From an uncultured Muribaculaceae bacterium (GTDB taxonomy: Bacteria > Bacteroidota > Bacteroidia > Bacteroidales > Muribaculaceae), in the NCBI GenBank assembly GCA_910584495.1, contig CAJUAR010000062.1, positions 1 to 18,216 of the forward strand: a DNA stretch of 18,216 bases, given 5' to 3'. The position numbers and the translations under genes are program-made. Numbering within the stretch: the first letter of the stretch is position 1; the number at the start of each line of letters is the position of its first letter. This document shows, piece by piece, positions 1 through 7,761 of this stretch. The notes under the pieces were generated by a model. It was not told the origin of the DNA and did not search any database. It saw nothing but the letters and a program-made list of their open reading frames with translations.

Positions 1-84
1 TGAATGTCAAAAAGATTCGCCGGCCCCAAAATTTTATTCTGTCAAAGACCCGAGTGATACATAGATTGATAGAGAAAAAAATGA

Positions 85-116
85 TTTGCGATATTGGAGA
101 AAAATCAGTAATTTTG
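85..116 (+). promoter_or_regulatory. Putative Bacteroidota promoter for the ftsX-dnaB gene string
   Basis: A TAATTTTG box at 109-116 fits the Bacteroidota TAnnTTTG -7 consensus. A TTTG at 85-88 lies 20 bp upstream in the -33 position. The inferred start site near 120-123 leaves a leader of about 30 bases before the ftsX ATG at 155. The A-rich stretch 61-108 is typical of promoter regions in this phylum. No other good match occurs before the nqr operon, so this may drive much of the downstream string. Positions 1-84 show no gene that I can support. Confidence 0.5.
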
Positions 117-154
117 CCCCAATTTAGGGTTTTTGTGCCCTGCAAAGCACTATA

Positions 155-1030
155 ATGACACGTCGCCGCACTCATCATATATCAACACTTGGTTCGCGTT
201 TGACCTCTATGGCCAGCGTGATGCTTGTGCTGTTACTAATTGGTATAGCCTGTCTTGCCGGCGTGGTGGCCACCGGCGTTCAGAACGACATCCGCCGCAA
301 CTTGGGATTTGTAGTGGTTATGCAGCGCGACAGCGACAACGACCAGCAGAACATAGTGAAACGTTTTCTGCTTGCCAACAAAGGGGTTGAAAGCTTCGAC
401 TTTAAGTCGGCCGACAACATTTTGGCACAAGAATCGGAACTTATGGGCGAAGACATTGCAGCCATGGCCGGAGGCAACCCCTTCACTGCCGAATTTTCCG
501 TACGTCTCAAGCCTGGTTTTGCCACCGTCGATAGTCTGACGGCCGTAAGCGACATTGCAGCCACACTGCCCGGCGTTGAAGAAGTGGTGAGCGAAAGTGA
601 GATTATTTCCGGCATCGACACCACCATGCGACGTGCCGGCCTTGTGCTTGGCGGTCTGGGGCTTTTCATGCTCGTGGTATCTGTAGCTTTAATCAACAAC
701 ACCGTGAGCCTGTCAATTTATGGGCGGCGCTTTGTGATTCACACCATGCGCCTCGTCGGGGCCACGAATGGCTTTATCCGCCGCCCATTCGTGAGGTCTG
801 CATGTGCATCCGGACTTGTGTCGGGCTTCGTTGCCGGACTACTGCTCCTTGCCGCGCGCTATTATCTGCCTACGTTGGATGCCACGTTCAACCGTCTTGT
901 GACATGGACCGACGTTGTAGTCATCTCGGCCTCCATGCCCTTGGCCGGAGCATTGCTTTGCTCGCTCACTGCATGTGTGGCAGCAAACCGCTATCTCCGA
1001 GCATCATACGATGAAATGTTTATGAAATAA
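155..1030 (+). CDS. ftsX: FtsX-like cell division permease
   Basis: Membrane partner of the ATPase FtsE. In the known family, the FtsEX complex couples ATP hydrolysis at the division site to activation of peptidoglycan hydrolases. The 291-residue protein has the family topology: a basic N-terminus, membrane segment 1 at about 19-41, an extracytoplasmic domain at about 42-158, then three C-terminal segments at about 160-182, 216-238 and 253-278. The MRLVGAT signature after segment 2 (codons near 750-780) is characteristic of FtsX. The length matches the family. The ATG at 155 leaves a short basic cytoplasmic tail and is the natural start. FtsE is not in the window. It heads a tight gene string, 17 bp before the DUF3098 gene, an arrangement common in Bacteroidota. 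The assignment to FtsX rather than another MacB/FtsX-type permease rests on length, topology and neighbours. Confidence 0.9.
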   Translation: MTRRRTHHISTLGSRLTSMASVMLVLLLIGIACLAGVVATGVQNDIRRNLGFVVVMQRDSDNDQQNIVKRFLLANKGVESFDFKSADNILAQESELMGEDIAAMAGGNPFTAEFSVRLKPGFATVDSLTAVSDIAATLPGVEEVVSESEIISGIDTTMRRAGLVLGGLGLFMLVVSVALINNTVSLSIYGRRFVIHTMRLVGATNGFIRRPFVRSACASGLVSGFVAGLLLLAARYYLPTLDATFNRLVTWTDVVVISASMPLAGALLCSLTACVAANRYLRASYDEMFMK

Positions 1031-1047
1031 AAATATACGAACAACAA

Positions 1048-1341
1048 ATGTCGACAAAAACAAGCAACACCGACAAACAGCGGGCGCAGTTTGAAGAACT
1101 GAGCGAAAGCACCAAACCGCTTGAACGCTTCAATTTCATAGGTATGGCCATAGCCGGAGCACTCATCGTGCTTGGATTTTTACTTATGCTCGGAGGCAGC
1201 TCCACCATGGAAGAATTCAACCCCGACATTTTCAGCACTCGTCGCATTGTGGTTGGGCCTTGCATTGCATTCCTTGGTTTTGTTGCCATGGGTGCAGCAA
1301 TAATCATCGACCCCTCTCGATTTCAAAAAAAGAACAAATAG
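1048..1341 (+). CDS. DUF3098 family small membrane protein
   Basis: A 97-residue protein with a charged N-terminal tail (about 1-29), a hydrophobic segment at about 30-50, a short loop containing STMEEFNPDIFS, a second segment at about 67-88, and a basic C-terminus ending KKNK. This two-helix layout with a conserved NPDIFS-type loop is that of DUF3098, a Bacteroidota family of unknown function. The gene normally lies between ftsX and uppP, as here: 17 bp after ftsX and 9 bp before uppP. The position suggests a role at the cell envelope or in division, but nothing in the sequence gives a biochemical activity. The first ATG after ftsX is used as the start. Confidence 0.85.
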   Translation: MSTKTSNTDKQRAQFEELSESTKPLERFNFIGMAIAGALIVLGFLLMLGGSSTMEEFNPDIFSTRRIVVGPCIAFLGFVAMGAAIIIDPSRFQKKNK

Positions 1342-1350
1342 AAAATAGGT

Positions 1351-2211
1351 ATGGACATTATCGACGCTTTTTGGCTTGGACTTGTACAAGGACTTGCTGA
1401 ATATCTGCCCATCAGCTCATCGGGCCACCTTGAAATATTCCGAGAAATTCTTGGCATAGACCTCAATGGAGCCGACAGCCTCCAATTCGATGTGATGCTT
1501 CACGTGGCCACGGTGCTGAGCACCATTGTTGTGCTCTGGCGCGAATTTTGGCCTCTGTGTCAGTCGTTTTTCACCTTCAAGCGTGACAGTAGTTTCTGGT
1601 ACGTGTGCAAGATATTGGTTTCCTGCATTCCCGTGGCCATTGTCGGTCTGTGTTTCAAAGATGTTATTGAAACCTTTTTCGGCCAGGAGCTTACACTGGT
1701 GGGATTCTGCCTGTGTGTAACGGCTGCATTGCTGTCGTTCTCCTATTTTTTCCGCACGCGCCCATTAATTCTTAGTCCTAAGGGCAGCTACAAACCACGC
1801 GACATCACATATTTAGACGCATTTATCATAGGCTGTGCACAGGCCGTAGCCGTTCTTCCGGGTCTTTCGCGCTCGGGCACCACAATTGCCACCGGCATCC
1901 TCTTGGGCGACAAACGCGAACAGGTTGCCCAGTTCTCGTTCCTGATGGTGATCATCCCCATCCTTGGCGAGGCCCTTCTCGACATCAAACACTTTTTTGG
2001 CACAGAAGCCGTCGATGCCGCCACCGGAATGGCCGAACAGACCATTGGTGCCGGCGCACTCATCGTAGGCTTCATCACATCTTTCATTGTGGGCTGCCTG
2101 GCATGCAAGTGGATGTTGGCTCTTGTGAAGAAAGGCAAACTCGTGTGGTTTGCACTCTACTGTCTCATAGTTGGTCTCGTCTGCATAGCAAAAGGTTATG
2201 GTTTGTTCTGA
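1351..2211 (+). CDS. uppP: Undecaprenyl-diphosphatase UppP (BacA)
   Basis: Integral membrane phosphatase that removes a phosphate from undecaprenyl diphosphate, recycling the lipid carrier for peptidoglycan and other surface polymers. It can confer bacitracin tolerance. The 286-residue protein carries both family signatures. The first is an N-terminal (Q/E)xxxE motif with Q13 and E17, followed by PISSSGHL. The second is the PGLSRSGTT motif at residues 170-178 with the conserved R174. Several hydrophobic helices follow, and the length is normal. It starts 9 bp after the DUF3098 gene and ends 7 bp before the preferred truB start, so the genes are probably co-transcribed. No frameshift or missing catalytic residue is visible. 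Confidence 0.97.
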   Translation: MDIIDAFWLGLVQGLAEYLPISSSGHLEIFREILGIDLNGADSLQFDVMLHVATVLSTIVVLWREFWPLCQSFFTFKRDSSFWYVCKILVSCIPVAIVGLCFKDVIETFFGQELTLVGFCLCVTAALLSFSYFFRTRPLILSPKGSYKPRDITYLDAFIIGCAQAVAVLPGLSRSGTTIATGILLGDKREQVAQFSFLMVIIPILGEALLDIKHFFGTEAVDAATGMAEQTIGAGALIVGFITSFIVGCLACKWMLALVKKGKLVWFALYCLIVGLVCIAKGYGLF

Positions 2212-2218
2212 TAGAGCG

Positions 2219-2974
2219 ATGAACTTTATCGAAGGAGAAATATTATATATCGACAAGCCGCTGGGCTGGACATCATTTGATGCAGTGAAACGACTGCGCA
2301 GTGCCTTGGTACGCCGCATGCACATCAAAAAGCTGAAAGTGGGGCATGCCGGCACCCTCGACCCCCTTGCCACGGGAGTGATGGTTCTCTGCACAGGCCG
2401 CGCAACAAAGAAAATCGACAGCATCCAGGCAGGTGTCAAAGAATATGTGGCCACAATAGCACTCGGAGCTACCACACCCTCGTTCGATTTGGAAACTGAA
2501 ATCGACGCAACCTATCCTACCGAACACATCACACGCCCGTTAGTGGAAGAAACGCTCCAAACATTCAAAGGACGCATCGAACAGATTCCGCCTGCGTTCT
2601 CGGCATGCAAAATCAACGGTGAACGCGCCTACCAAAAGGCACGCAAAGGCGAAGACGTAGAACTAAAGCCCAAAGAGCTGGTAATCGACGAAATCGAACT
2701 GCTCGACTATTCACCCACACAGATTTCAATCAGAGTGGTTTGCAGCAAAGGAACATATATCCGTGCCTTGGCTCGCGACATAGGGCAAGCTCTCCGCTCG
2801 GGAGGGCACCTCACTGCCCTGAGGCGAACACGCGTAGGCAATGTGGGCATAGACATGTGTCTTACCATCGAACAAGCTTCGGAACTTATACAAAGCGTCG
2901 AAATCGAAATGCCGTCCGACAACGGACATAATAACAATAAAACACAACAGCATAAAGCTCAAACAACAATATGA
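2219..2974 (+). CDS. truB: tRNA pseudouridine(55) synthase TruB
   Basis: Isomerises U55 in the T-loop of tRNAs to pseudouridine. The protein has the TruB opening (EGEILYIDKPLGWTS) and the catalytic block HAGTLDPLATG. The nucleophilic aspartate is D48 with the start chosen here, the same number as in E. coli TruB. A KGTYIRALARDIG motif follows near the C-terminal third. I prefer the ATG at 2219 (251 residues), because an in-frame ATG at 2198 would overlap uppP by 14 bases and add a seven-residue tail absent from the usual family N-terminus. The last 20 residues are rich in Asn, His and Gln and look like a disordered, poorly conserved tail. The stop overlaps the queA start in ATGA. Confidence 0.96.
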   Translation: MNFIEGEILYIDKPLGWTSFDAVKRLRSALVRRMHIKKLKVGHAGTLDPLATGVMVLCTGRATKKIDSIQAGVKEYVATIALGATTPSFDLETEIDATYPTEHITRPLVEETLQTFKGRIEQIPPAFSACKINGERAYQKARKGEDVELKPKELVIDEIELLDYSPTQISIRVVCSKGTYIRALARDIGQALRSGGHLTALRRTRVGNVGIDMCLTIEQASELIQSVEIEMPSDNGHNNNKTQQHKAQTTI

Positions 2975-4020
2975 AACTTTCGCAATTCAAATTCAATCTT
3001 CCCGAAGAACTGATAGCCAGTCGTCCTACAGAAGAACGCGACGAATGCCGGTTGATGGTGCTCAACCGTAAGACAGGCGAAATTTCTCACCATATATTCA
3101 AAGAAATTATCGATTATTTCAACGATGGCGACGTGATGGTGTTCAACGACACCCAGGTGTTTCCCGCTTTGCTATGGGGAAACAAAGAAAAAACCGGAGC
3201 CAAAATCGAAGTGTTCCTTCTCCGCGAACTAAATGCCGAAAACAAATTCTGGGACGTGCTTGTCGAACCAGCTCGCAAAATCCGCATTGGCAACAAGCTA
3301 TATTTCGGAGACGATGAATCGATGGTTGCCGAAGTTATAGACAATACCACATCTCGCGGCCGCACACTGCGATTCCTCTACGACGGTCCGCACGATGAAT
3401 TCAAAAAAGCCCTATTCGCCCTTGGCAAGACTCCCCTCCCCCCATACATTAAACGCGAGCCCGATGAAAAAGATGCCACCGACTACCAGTGTATCTTTGC
3501 CGATAAAGAAGGTGCAGTTGTTGCCCCTGCCGCCGGCCTGCATTTCTCGCGAAGCCTTATAACACGCCTCAAAATCAAAGGTGTCAAAGAGGCGTTTATC
3601 ACCGTTCACAGCGGTCTGGGGGCCTTCCGCGAAATCGATGTCGAAGACCTTACAAAGCACCGCATGGATTCCGAACAGATGGAAGCCAGCGAAGAACTTG
3701 TCGACACTGTCAATGCTGCAAAAGATGCCGGTCATGGCGTGTGCGCCATCGGAACATCCGTGCTTCGCGCAATAGCCACCGCCGACAGCATGGGAGGACA
3801 CATGAAAACATACTCCGGATGGACTAACAAGTTCATATTCCCGCCCTATGATTTCAGCGTGTGCTCCAGCCTTGTCACAAACTTCCACATGCCTTACAGC
3901 ACCATGCTCATGATGGTTGCTGCCTTCGGCGGCTACGATCTTGTTATGAAGGCATATAAGGAGGCTGTGGAACAGAAGTATCGCTTCGGCTGCTATGGCG
4001 ATGCGATGCTCATCATCTAA
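2971..4020 (+). CDS. queA: tRNA preQ1(34) S-adenosylmethionine ribosyltransferase-isomerase QueA
   Basis: Transfers and rearranges the ribosyl group of S-adenosylmethionine onto preQ1 at the wobble position of tRNAs, giving epoxyqueuosine. The 349-residue length is that of the family. Conserved blocks in order are the N-terminal LPEELIASRP, VMVFNDTQVFPALL, APAAGLHFS, TVHSGLGAF, GTSVLRAIATA and the C-terminal TNFHMPYSTMLMMVAAFGG. Its start overlaps the truB stop by four bases, so translation of the two tRNA-modification genes is probably coupled. No other queuosine-pathway gene lies in the window. The ATG at 2971 gives the usual MKLSQFxFxLPxELIA start, leaving little doubt about the N-terminus. 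Confidence 0.97.
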   Translation: MKLSQFKFNLPEELIASRPTEERDECRLMVLNRKTGEISHHIFKEIIDYFNDGDVMVFNDTQVFPALLWGNKEKTGAKIEVFLLRELNAENKFWDVLVEPARKIRIGNKLYFGDDESMVAEVIDNTTSRGRTLRFLYDGPHDEFKKALFALGKTPLPPYIKREPDEKDATDYQCIFADKEGAVVAPAAGLHFSRSLITRLKIKGVKEAFITVHSGLGAFREIDVEDLTKHRMDSEQMEASEELVDTVNAAKDAGHGVCAIGTSVLRAIATADSMGGHMKTYSGWTNKFIFPPYDFSVCSSLVTNFHMPYSTMLMMVAAFGGYDLVMKAYKEAVEQKYRFGCYGDAMLII

Positions 4021-4030
4021 AAAATGTAAA

Positions 4031-4624
4031 ATGCTCACCTACAACAACCAACTCAAACAACTTGCGTTGCCCGAATACGGCCGCAACATACAGAACATGG
4101 TCGACTACTGCCTCACCATCGAAGACCGCGACGAACGCACAGCATGTGCCTCGGAGATAGTTGAGACCATGGTCACCCTGTTCCCTCCTCAAGGCGGCGA
4201 CCTCGATGCTTACAGACAGAAGCTATGGGACCATGTGGTGATTATGAGCAATTTCCAGCTCGATGTCGATTTTCCCTACGAGCGTACCGACCCTACAATA
4301 TATGCCGAGAAGCCCGAGCCGGTGCCACCATCGCGACCCGGGGCAAAACCTTTCCGGCACTACGGGAGCCTCATTCCCCGACTGATTGAGACAGCAAGCC
4401 AAATGGAGGAAGGTGACGAACGCGACGCCCTTGTCAACCTCATCGCCAACCAAATGAAAAAAACTCTCATGGAGGCCAAACTCGAAAGTGCCAGCGATCA
4501 TCGCATTCTAAGCGACCTTAGACAAATGTCGCACGGAGCCCTTGGAGAAGACCCCGAAAAAATTCGCATACTCGATTTCAAACAAGCTCCCACCCCTTCG
4601 GGCCGCAAAAAACGCAAAAAATGA
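4031..4624 (+). CDS. DUF4290 family protein
   Basis: A protein of 197 residues with the opening MLTYNNQLKQLALPEYGRN, which I recognise as the start of DUF4290, a Bacteroidota family without known function. An in-frame ATG at 3995 lies inside queA and adds 12 residues that do not fit the family. The ATG at 4031, 10 bp after the queA stop, is therefore preferred. The protein looks soluble, with no signal peptide or membrane helix. It is probably mostly helical, with proline-rich stretches near residue 100 and a lysine/arginine-rich C-terminus ending RKKRKK, which could contact nucleic acid. The stop overlaps the rimM start (ATGA). The position between queA and rimM hints at an RNA- or ribosome-related role, but that is inference only. 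Confidence 0.88.
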   Translation: MLTYNNQLKQLALPEYGRNIQNMVDYCLTIEDRDERTACASEIVETMVTLFPPQGGDLDAYRQKLWDHVVIMSNFQLDVDFPYERTDPTIYAEKPEPVPPSRPGAKPFRHYGSLIPRLIETASQMEEGDERDALVNLIANQMKKTLMEAKLESASDHRILSDLRQMSHGALGEDPEKIRILDFKQAPTPSGRKKRKK

Positions 4625-5154
4625 AAATCCCAGGAGATTTCGACACTTGCCCCGTGGGCACTTTTGGCAAGTCGCACGGCCTCAAAGGCGAAATTGTGCT
4701 CAACATCGACAATGATGCATTCACTCCCGAGACAGGACACTTTATCTTTGCCCTCGTCGACGGCGGCCTCCAAGTGCCATACCGCATTGCCGGCGTGCGC
4801 ACCATAAAAGGCGACGTTGTGGTGCTCAACCTCGACAATGTGAAGCACGACGACACAGCAGCTTTTTGCGGCTTGACAGCCACAGCTCCTGTGGCCGATT
4901 GTCCGGAAGAAATCTCCGACGACGACGTATTTTACCTCGAAGACCTCGAAGGTTTCAAGGCTTTTGACGGCGACAAACCACTCGGCACTATCACCGACAT
5001 TGACGACAGCACCATGAACGTGCTCATCAACATAGCCACACCCGATGGCCGCACTATCATCGTGCCTGCCGCAGAAGAACTAATAAACGAACTCGACACG
5101 GAAAATAAAACCGTGGTTTTCGACCTCCCCCATGGTCTGACAGACCTTAATTAA
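4621..5154 (+). CDS. rimM: Ribosome maturation factor RimM
   Basis: Assembly factor for the head of the 30S subunit. In the known family it binds ribosomal protein S19 and helps 16S rRNA processing. The 177-residue protein has the RimM N-terminal motif VGTFGKSHGLKGEI at about residues 13-26 and a C-terminal PRC-barrel part beginning near VFYLEDLEGFKAF with GTITDI after it. It ends in a FDLPHGLTDLN tail, like other Bacteroidota RimM proteins. The length is normal. Its start overlaps the DUF4290 gene by four bases. No trmD follows, unlike the arrangement in many Proteobacteria. The next gene begins 29 bp downstream. Confidence 0.93.
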   Translation: MKIPGDFDTCPVGTFGKSHGLKGEIVLNIDNDAFTPETGHFIFALVDGGLQVPYRIAGVRTIKGDVVVLNLDNVKHDDTAAFCGLTATAPVADCPEEISDDDVFYLEDLEGFKAFDGDKPLGTITDIDDSTMNVLINIATPDGRTIIVPAAEELINELDTENKTVVFDLPHGLTDLN

Positions 5155-5183
5155 TATCAAACGTCTAAACCTCAAACCTCGCT

Positions 5184-5486
5184 ATGAAAGAATATGACGA
5201 AGAGGCTGCCATGAAGCAGATGATATTGGCTCCAGGATGCAGCAGTGTCGACGACAACACTGCTGCCGAAGTGCTCGACCTCATTTTTGACTACTACGAA
5301 GAAAACGGCGACCTCGACATTTCTTCGGCTTTCGATGATGATGTCGACGACGTGGAAAATGATATTGCCGAAATGGTAGCTTTTGTGCATAAATACCTCC
5401 AGAAGAACTCCGGCACCAACCTCACCGATGCACAGATAGAGGCAATGATTCGTGCCGAATTAGACTACGAGGAGAGCCTTCTGTGA
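5184..5486 (+). CDS. Small acidic protein of unknown function
   Basis: A 100-residue protein that I do not recognise. By direct count 27 of the residues are Asp or Glu against 5 Lys or Arg, so it is strongly acidic. There is no signal peptide, membrane helix or cysteine pair. The sequence looks helical, with a run of aspartates near residues 50-57 (FDDDVDDVEND) and a C-terminal DAQIEAMIRAELDYEESLL. It lies 29 bp after rimM and its TGA overlaps the GTG start of the OmpA-domain gene. It is therefore very likely a real gene, translated together with its neighbours. Its acidity could fit a protein that binds a basic partner such as a ribosomal protein, but nothing here proves it. Confidence 0.75.
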   Translation: MKEYDEEAAMKQMILAPGCSSVDDNTAAEVLDLIFDYYEENGDLDISSAFDDDVDDVENDIAEMVAFVHKYLQKNSGTNLTDAQIEAMIRAELDYEESLL

Positions 5487-6103
5487 AAAAAGCTTGTAAA
5501 ACACTCTGCTCTCTCCTTGTGGGTATAGCAGCATTGCTCGGACCGGCGACAACATCGGCCCAGAGCGATTTCGACCCTTTGTCGGCTAATATTGAAGAAA
5601 ATATTGCAAAGCCTGAAGTTAATCCTAAACACAGCGAAGCCGTCAAGACTGCCATAAAGCAGCTGGTCTCGGCCCTAAGGCAGGCAGGCTACGATGTTAC
5701 TACAGTGCGAAAAGGCGAAGTGGCAATGGTCACACTGCCTTGCTCAGCCCTTTTCCAGCCCAACAGCACGCAACTGCGCGACGCGGCGGCAAAAAAACTG
5801 TCGCCTATGGCTCCATACATCAGTCGACACGACAACTACAAAGTGATTCTCGCTGTCCATTCCGATGATACCGGCGATTCGCAGCATGCCGACAACATCA
5901 CAGCCAACCGCGCCAACGCCATCGACGAATTCTACTACAAGCTGGGAAGCGATGCCGAAACAGGAATCATTCCCTACGGACTTGGGAGCGACGAACCAGT
6001 TGCTCCCAACACCGGTGTGGCCAACCGAGCAAAAAACCGTCGTGTCGAAATATATTTTGTGCCTACTGAAGAATTTATAAAAAAGGCTCGAAAATCTAAA
6101 TGA
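5483..6103 (+). CDS. OmpA-domain envelope protein with signal peptide
   Basis: A 206-residue exported protein. It starts with GTG at 5483, overlapping the previous stop in GTGA, and no upstream in-frame start fits. The N-terminus (MKKACKTLCSLLVGIAALLG...) is a signal peptide with probable cleavage after TSA at residue 26. There is no lipobox cysteine at that site, so it is probably periplasmic or outer-membrane associated rather than a lipoprotein. Residues of about 85-200 form an OmpA C-terminal-like peptidoglycan-binding domain. It begins near CSALFQPNSTQL, continues through ITANRANAIDEFYYKLG and ends with NRAKNRRVEIYF (N181 to about F192). The protein has no beta-barrel domain, so it is a small peptidoglycan-binding protein rather than full OmpA. 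Its stop overlaps dnaB in ATGA. Confidence 0.85.
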   Translation: MKKACKTLCSLLVGIAALLGPATTSAQSDFDPLSANIEENIAKPEVNPKHSEAVKTAIKQLVSALRQAGYDVTTVRKGEVAMVTLPCSALFQPNSTQLRDAAAKKLSPMAPYISRHDNYKVILAVHSDDTGDSQHADNITANRANAIDEFYYKLGSDAETGIIPYGLGSDEPVAPNTGVANRAKNRRVEIYFVPTEEFIKKARKSK

Positions 6104-7641
6104 CAATGGACACATCTTCCAAAGAAAACCGCACATACCGTCGACCATCACAAACACCTGAAATTGCCGGCCGTCTCGTCCCCAGGGCAACAGATATGGA
6201 AGCCGCTGTTCTGGGTGCGTTGATGCTGGAGAAAGATGCGTTCTCGCAAGTGTGCGACCTTCTGACTCCTGAAAGTTTCTACGAGCCTCGACATGTGGCT
6301 GTCTACCAAGCCATTCAAAACCTCGGTCTTGCCCAGGAACCTATCGACATGGTGACAGTCATCAACGAACTTCGCAAAGAAGACAATCTCGACAAAGTGG
6401 GAGGCCCGGCTTTCATCACCGGTCTCACCGCTAACGTTGCCTCTGCCGCCCATATCGAGTTCCACGCCCGCATAGTTGCACAGAAATATCTCGCCCGCCA
6501 GCTCATCAGTTTCGCGACCACAGTAGAAAACGAAGCTTTCGACGAAAGCAACGATGTCGACGACCTGCTGCAAGAAGCCGAAGCCAACCTTTTCGAAATT
6601 TCACAGCGCAACCTCAAAGGCGAAGCCATACAGATCAACCCGCTCCTGGGCAGAGCCATCGAACAGATGCAGACGGCATCAAAACGACAGTCAGGCCTTA
6701 GCGGGCTTGCAACAGGCTTCCACAATCTCGACAAAGAAACATCAGGCTGGCAAAAATCCGACCTTATTATCATTGCCGCCCGCCCTGCAATGGGTAAAAC
6801 GGCTTTTGTCCTCTCCATGGCTCTTAACATTGCCATGAGCAACAATCCTGTAGCGGTATTCTCGCTGGAAATGAGCAACCTGCAGCTCGTCAACCGTTTA
6901 ATTTCCAACGCTTGTGAAATTCCGGGCAACAAAATAAAGTCGGGACAGCTTTCCGACATTGAATGGACGCAGCTCCTCAGCCGCATGCCTCGCCTGCAGG
7001 ACATTCCTCTCTATGTCGACGACACCTCGGGGCTGTCGATGATGGAACTCCGCACCAAAGCCCGACGTCTGGTGCGCGAACACGGAGTGCAGCTCATTGT
7101 CATTGACTACTTACAGCTTATGACCGCCGGCATCAAACTCGGATCGCGCGAACAGGAAGTGAGCACAATCTCTCGCTCGCTCAAACAACTGGCCAAAGAA
7201 CTCGACATTCCCATCATCGCACTTTCGCAGCTCAACCGAAAGCTCGAGGACCGAGGCAACAAAGACAAACGTCCTCAGCTTAGCGACTTGCGCGAATCGG
7301 GTGCCATCGAACAAGATGCCGACATTGTCTGCTTCATCCACCGTCCTGAGTATTATACCAAAACCACTGTCGACGAAAACGGCAACAACATCCAGGGAAA
7401 AGTGGAATTTATCATTGCTAAGCATCGCAGCGGCGGCACAGGCTCTGTCGACATGTTCTTCCGCAAAGAATATGTTCGCTTCGAGAACTGGGACAGCAGC
7501 TCCAATGCCGATTTTGGCATGAGAGCCGCCAGCGACAACGAAGCAACAGCTATCCCATTGCAAGATGCCGAACAGGCAGCATCCGATGCCGAAGCTCTTG
7601 GGCTGGGACAAAGCACCCCAACCGACGATGTAGCCTTTTAA
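6100..7641 (+). CDS. dnaB: Replicative DNA helicase DnaB
   Basis: Hexameric 5'-3' helicase that unwinds DNA at the replication fork and recruits primase. The 513-residue protein has a DnaB N-terminal domain at about 25-130 (RLVPRATDMEAAVLGALML onward), a linker, and a RecA-like motor. Walker A is ARPAMGKTA with K233, and Walker B is LIVIDYLQLM with D336. The conserved LSQLNRKLEDR, SDLRESGAIEQDAD and KHRSGGTG blocks follow. The C-terminal 50 residues are acidic and low in complexity. The length is usual for Bacteroidota, and no intein interrupts it. Its ATG overlaps the stop of the OmpA-domain gene, so it closes the long plus-strand gene string. A second in-frame ATG at 6106 is possible. No clear terminator hairpin follows the stop. 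Confidence 0.97.
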   Translation: MTMDTSSKENRTYRRPSQTPEIAGRLVPRATDMEAAVLGALMLEKDAFSQVCDLLTPESFYEPRHVAVYQAIQNLGLAQEPIDMVTVINELRKEDNLDKVGGPAFITGLTANVASAAHIEFHARIVAQKYLARQLISFATTVENEAFDESNDVDDLLQEAEANLFEISQRNLKGEAIQINPLLGRAIEQMQTASKRQSGLSGLATGFHNLDKETSGWQKSDLIIIAARPAMGKTAFVLSMALNIAMSNNPVAVFSLEMSNLQLVNRLISNACEIPGNKIKSGQLSDIEWTQLLSRMPRLQDIPLYVDDTSGLSMMELRTKARRLVREHGVQLIVIDYLQLMTAGIKLGSREQEVSTISRSLKQLAKELDIPIIALSQLNRKLEDRGNKDKRPQLSDLRESGAIEQDADIVCFIHRPEYYTKTTVDENGNNIQGKVEFIIAKHRSGGTGSVDMFFRKEYVRFENWDSSSNADFGMRAASDNEATAIPLQDAEQAASDAEALGLGQSTPTDDVAF

Positions 7642-7722
7642 AGTCGGCTCCACAATGTTAATATTATCTAACAGGACATATTAAATTCATCTCAACTTTA
7701 AGATTTTTTGTGAAAAAAGTCT

Positions 7723-7730
7723 TAACTTTG
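7723..7730 (+). promoter_or_regulatory. Putative -7 box of the nqr operon promoter
   Basis: TAACTTTG at 7723-7730 is a match to the TAnnTTTG consensus, 31 bp before the nqrA ATG. It lies in an A+T-rich 120-bp gap after dnaB. The -33 element is poor: the nearest TTG, at 7708-7710, is only 12 bp away instead of about 19-20, so strength may depend on an activator. The gap holds nothing else that I can identify. Confidence 0.5.
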
Positions 7731-7761
7731 CAACGTTATAGCTATCACACCATTCAATCAC

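Noticed and set aside
2198..2218. Upstream ATG as the truB start
   Set aside because: It overlaps uppP and adds seven residues not seen in the family. The ATG at 2219 gives the standard N-terminus and places the catalytic Asp at 48.
3995..4030. Upstream ATG as the DUF4290 start
   Set aside because: It lies inside the end of queA and adds a Ser/Lys/Cys-rich stretch foreign to the family start MLTYNNQ.
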